Shown: piece after piece, positions 62,681 through 64,000 of the stretch | How positions within the stretch are numbered: the stretch's first letter is position 1 | Layout of the letters: every line of letters begins with the position of its first letter | Assembly: GCF_003286085.1 (NCBI RefSeq) | Contig: NW_020825289.1 | Coordinates: forward strand, 11,160,001 to 11,224,000 | Direction of reading: 5' to 3' | DNA from: Drosophila persimilis | Taxonomy: Eukaryota > Arthropoda > Insecta > Diptera > Drosophilidae | Length of the DNA stretch: 64,000 bases | Notes under the pieces: generated by a model | What the model saw: only the letters and a program-made list of their open reading frames with translations | Told to the model about the DNA's origin: nothing | Databases searched by the model: none | Position numbers and translations under genes: made by a program

Positions 62681-64000
62681 CGTTGCCAATCCGCATCCGA
62701 ATGCGGCAAGCGTTTTGCCCGATTTTTTGAGGCCAAAATTTTCATAATCTTTTGGTGAAATAGAAAATTGCCAGAAGGAGCAGCAGCAGAAGGAAAACTC
62801 ATCTTGTAAATGCAGTTATGAATATCATTGGAGGAGTCGCTGCGGCGTAATGAATGAAATGTGCGGGGGGATGGGAATGGGGACGTGGAAGCCATCAATA
62901 CATGTTTGTGTCTGTGGCTGTGGGTGTGTGTGGTTATCCAAATGGATATGGATGTGGCATCGAGTGGAAAGTGCGTCTGACAGCAACAGCAATGCCTGCT
63001 GCTCCTCCGGCTGTGCCCGATGCCTGCAGCTCCTGCTGCTGCTGGGGAAGAGTCGTCCTTCTGGCAGCTGTCAAGCGCACTTGCATTACATTACTCCTCC
63101 TAAAGCCTGCCTCCTCCCGCCTCCATCGAGGAATCGTACTGATCAACAAATTTCAGTTAGATGAAAGATCGAAATTATAGTAGATCAAATCCGCAGAAGT
63201 GTTGCCACACTTAAGAAAGGAAAGAAACTACCATCAAACCCTTTTTTGGGATAGTGTTTCCTGTAAATGTATGGAGAATGCAGATCCCATCGGTTCTATT
63301 AAATATTTTATAGATTTCTCTTTTGAATTTTTAAATTCCTGTTGGCTAGTGTGATTTGCTATTGAATCGAGTGCTTGTTGTTGGTTGGTCTTCAGACCAG
63401 GACTCTCATTTGATATGCGGGTTCGGTAATGCGCCCACACGTCGATACGATGGCTCTGAAACAATGCCAGGCATTTTTATATATGCCAGGCGATATTTAT
63501 AATACATATACAAGCGTGTTCGTGTACACTATGGTACAGTATAGTATAGCGACATGTTATGTGAGTAACGAGCGAGATGCCGACGACCGTTCAAGTGCAT
63601 CTTAAAGATACTTTTGCTGGTTGGATGGCGGCGGCTGCATTGTGTGCTGCTTGGCTTGGCTTCGGCTCGAGTGGTGTTGCCGCCTGCCTATTGTTGCCAC
63701 CAGCAGCCAGCGCCCACCCCCGCTGCCACTCCACCACTTGTAGGGGTTGATATATGAGCTTTAATGTGCATTAACTCTTGTGCCATATTTCTCGTCAGCC
63801 TTTGCCATGGAATGGGGTTAATTACGCGGTTATGGAGGACATTCTTGGCCGCAAACTATTTATCGGTCGCTTTTGATTAATGCTTCTGTCCGTCTGCAGA
63901 GGAAGCGGAACAATTCGGTATTATGCGGTGAAAAATGTTGAGACTGTAGTGATTTGCATGCCGGGCGATTATTCTGTTTACCAATTGAAAGATTCCAGAA

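Larger units (their letters stand above)
59061..64000. other. 18w upstream DNA, no further gene seen
   Basis: No supportable gene. Frames at 60238-60489, 60705-61100 and 61596-61889 are repeat-driven (Ala-, Cys- and Leu-rich). The DNA contains GAGA-type sites, simple repeats and AT-richer stretches at about 59880-60020 and 61900-62060. It is the natural place for 18w promoter-proximal enhancers, but no specific site grouping beyond the GAGA cluster was recognised. Confidence 0.5.

Noticed and set aside
1..64000. CRISPR arrays, operons, riboswitches or a prokaryotic-type system
   Set aside because: The DNA is clearly insect nuclear sequence. The repeats are simple-sequence arrays without spacers.

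Overview
This is a stretch of insect nuclear DNA, almost certainly from Drosophila and most likely from the obscura group (the D. pseudoobscura relatives). The species group is an inference. It rests on an 18 wheeler receptor whose length equals the D. melanogaster protein as I remember it (1385 residues) and whose core is nearly identical, on short introns with fly splice signals, and on an intergenic background very rich in di-, tetra-, penta- and hexanucleotide repeats. In D. melanogaster 18w lies on 2R (Muller element C), so this should be the matching element.

The window is close to a gene desert. Only two genes can be defended with confidence, both on the minus strand. At 23.4-24.2 kb is a small three-exon gene for an EF-hand protein of the EFCAB2/DRC8 family, a part of the nexin-dynein regulatory complex of motile cilia and sperm tails. 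A consensus RFX X-box lies 85 bases upstream of its start codon. At 54.46-58.62 kb is the uninterrupted coding region of 18 wheeler (Toll-2), with a leader region up to about 59.1 kb and a probable AT-rich 3' UTR down to about 53.4 kb.

Between them, at 51.0-53.4 kb on the plus strand, are weaker coding-like patches. One is an exon-like block ending in a possible splice donor. Another is a stretch open in overlapping frames that ends on an AATAAA signal. They could be exons of an unrecognised gene, or decayed remains of one, running tail-to-tail into 18w.

The rest (1-23.4 kb, 24.6-51 kb and 59.1-64 kb) holds no convincing gene. It contains microsatellites, AT-rich tracts, clusters of GAGA-factor-type sites (about 4.95-5.24 kb and 59.48-59.72 kb) and a cluster of TAATTA homeodomain cores (9.14-9.99 kb). 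A large non-coding territory next to a receptor gene with patterned embryonic expression suggests long-range cis-regulation. That reading is inference and cannot be shown from the bases alone. The two named genes have no evident functional link.
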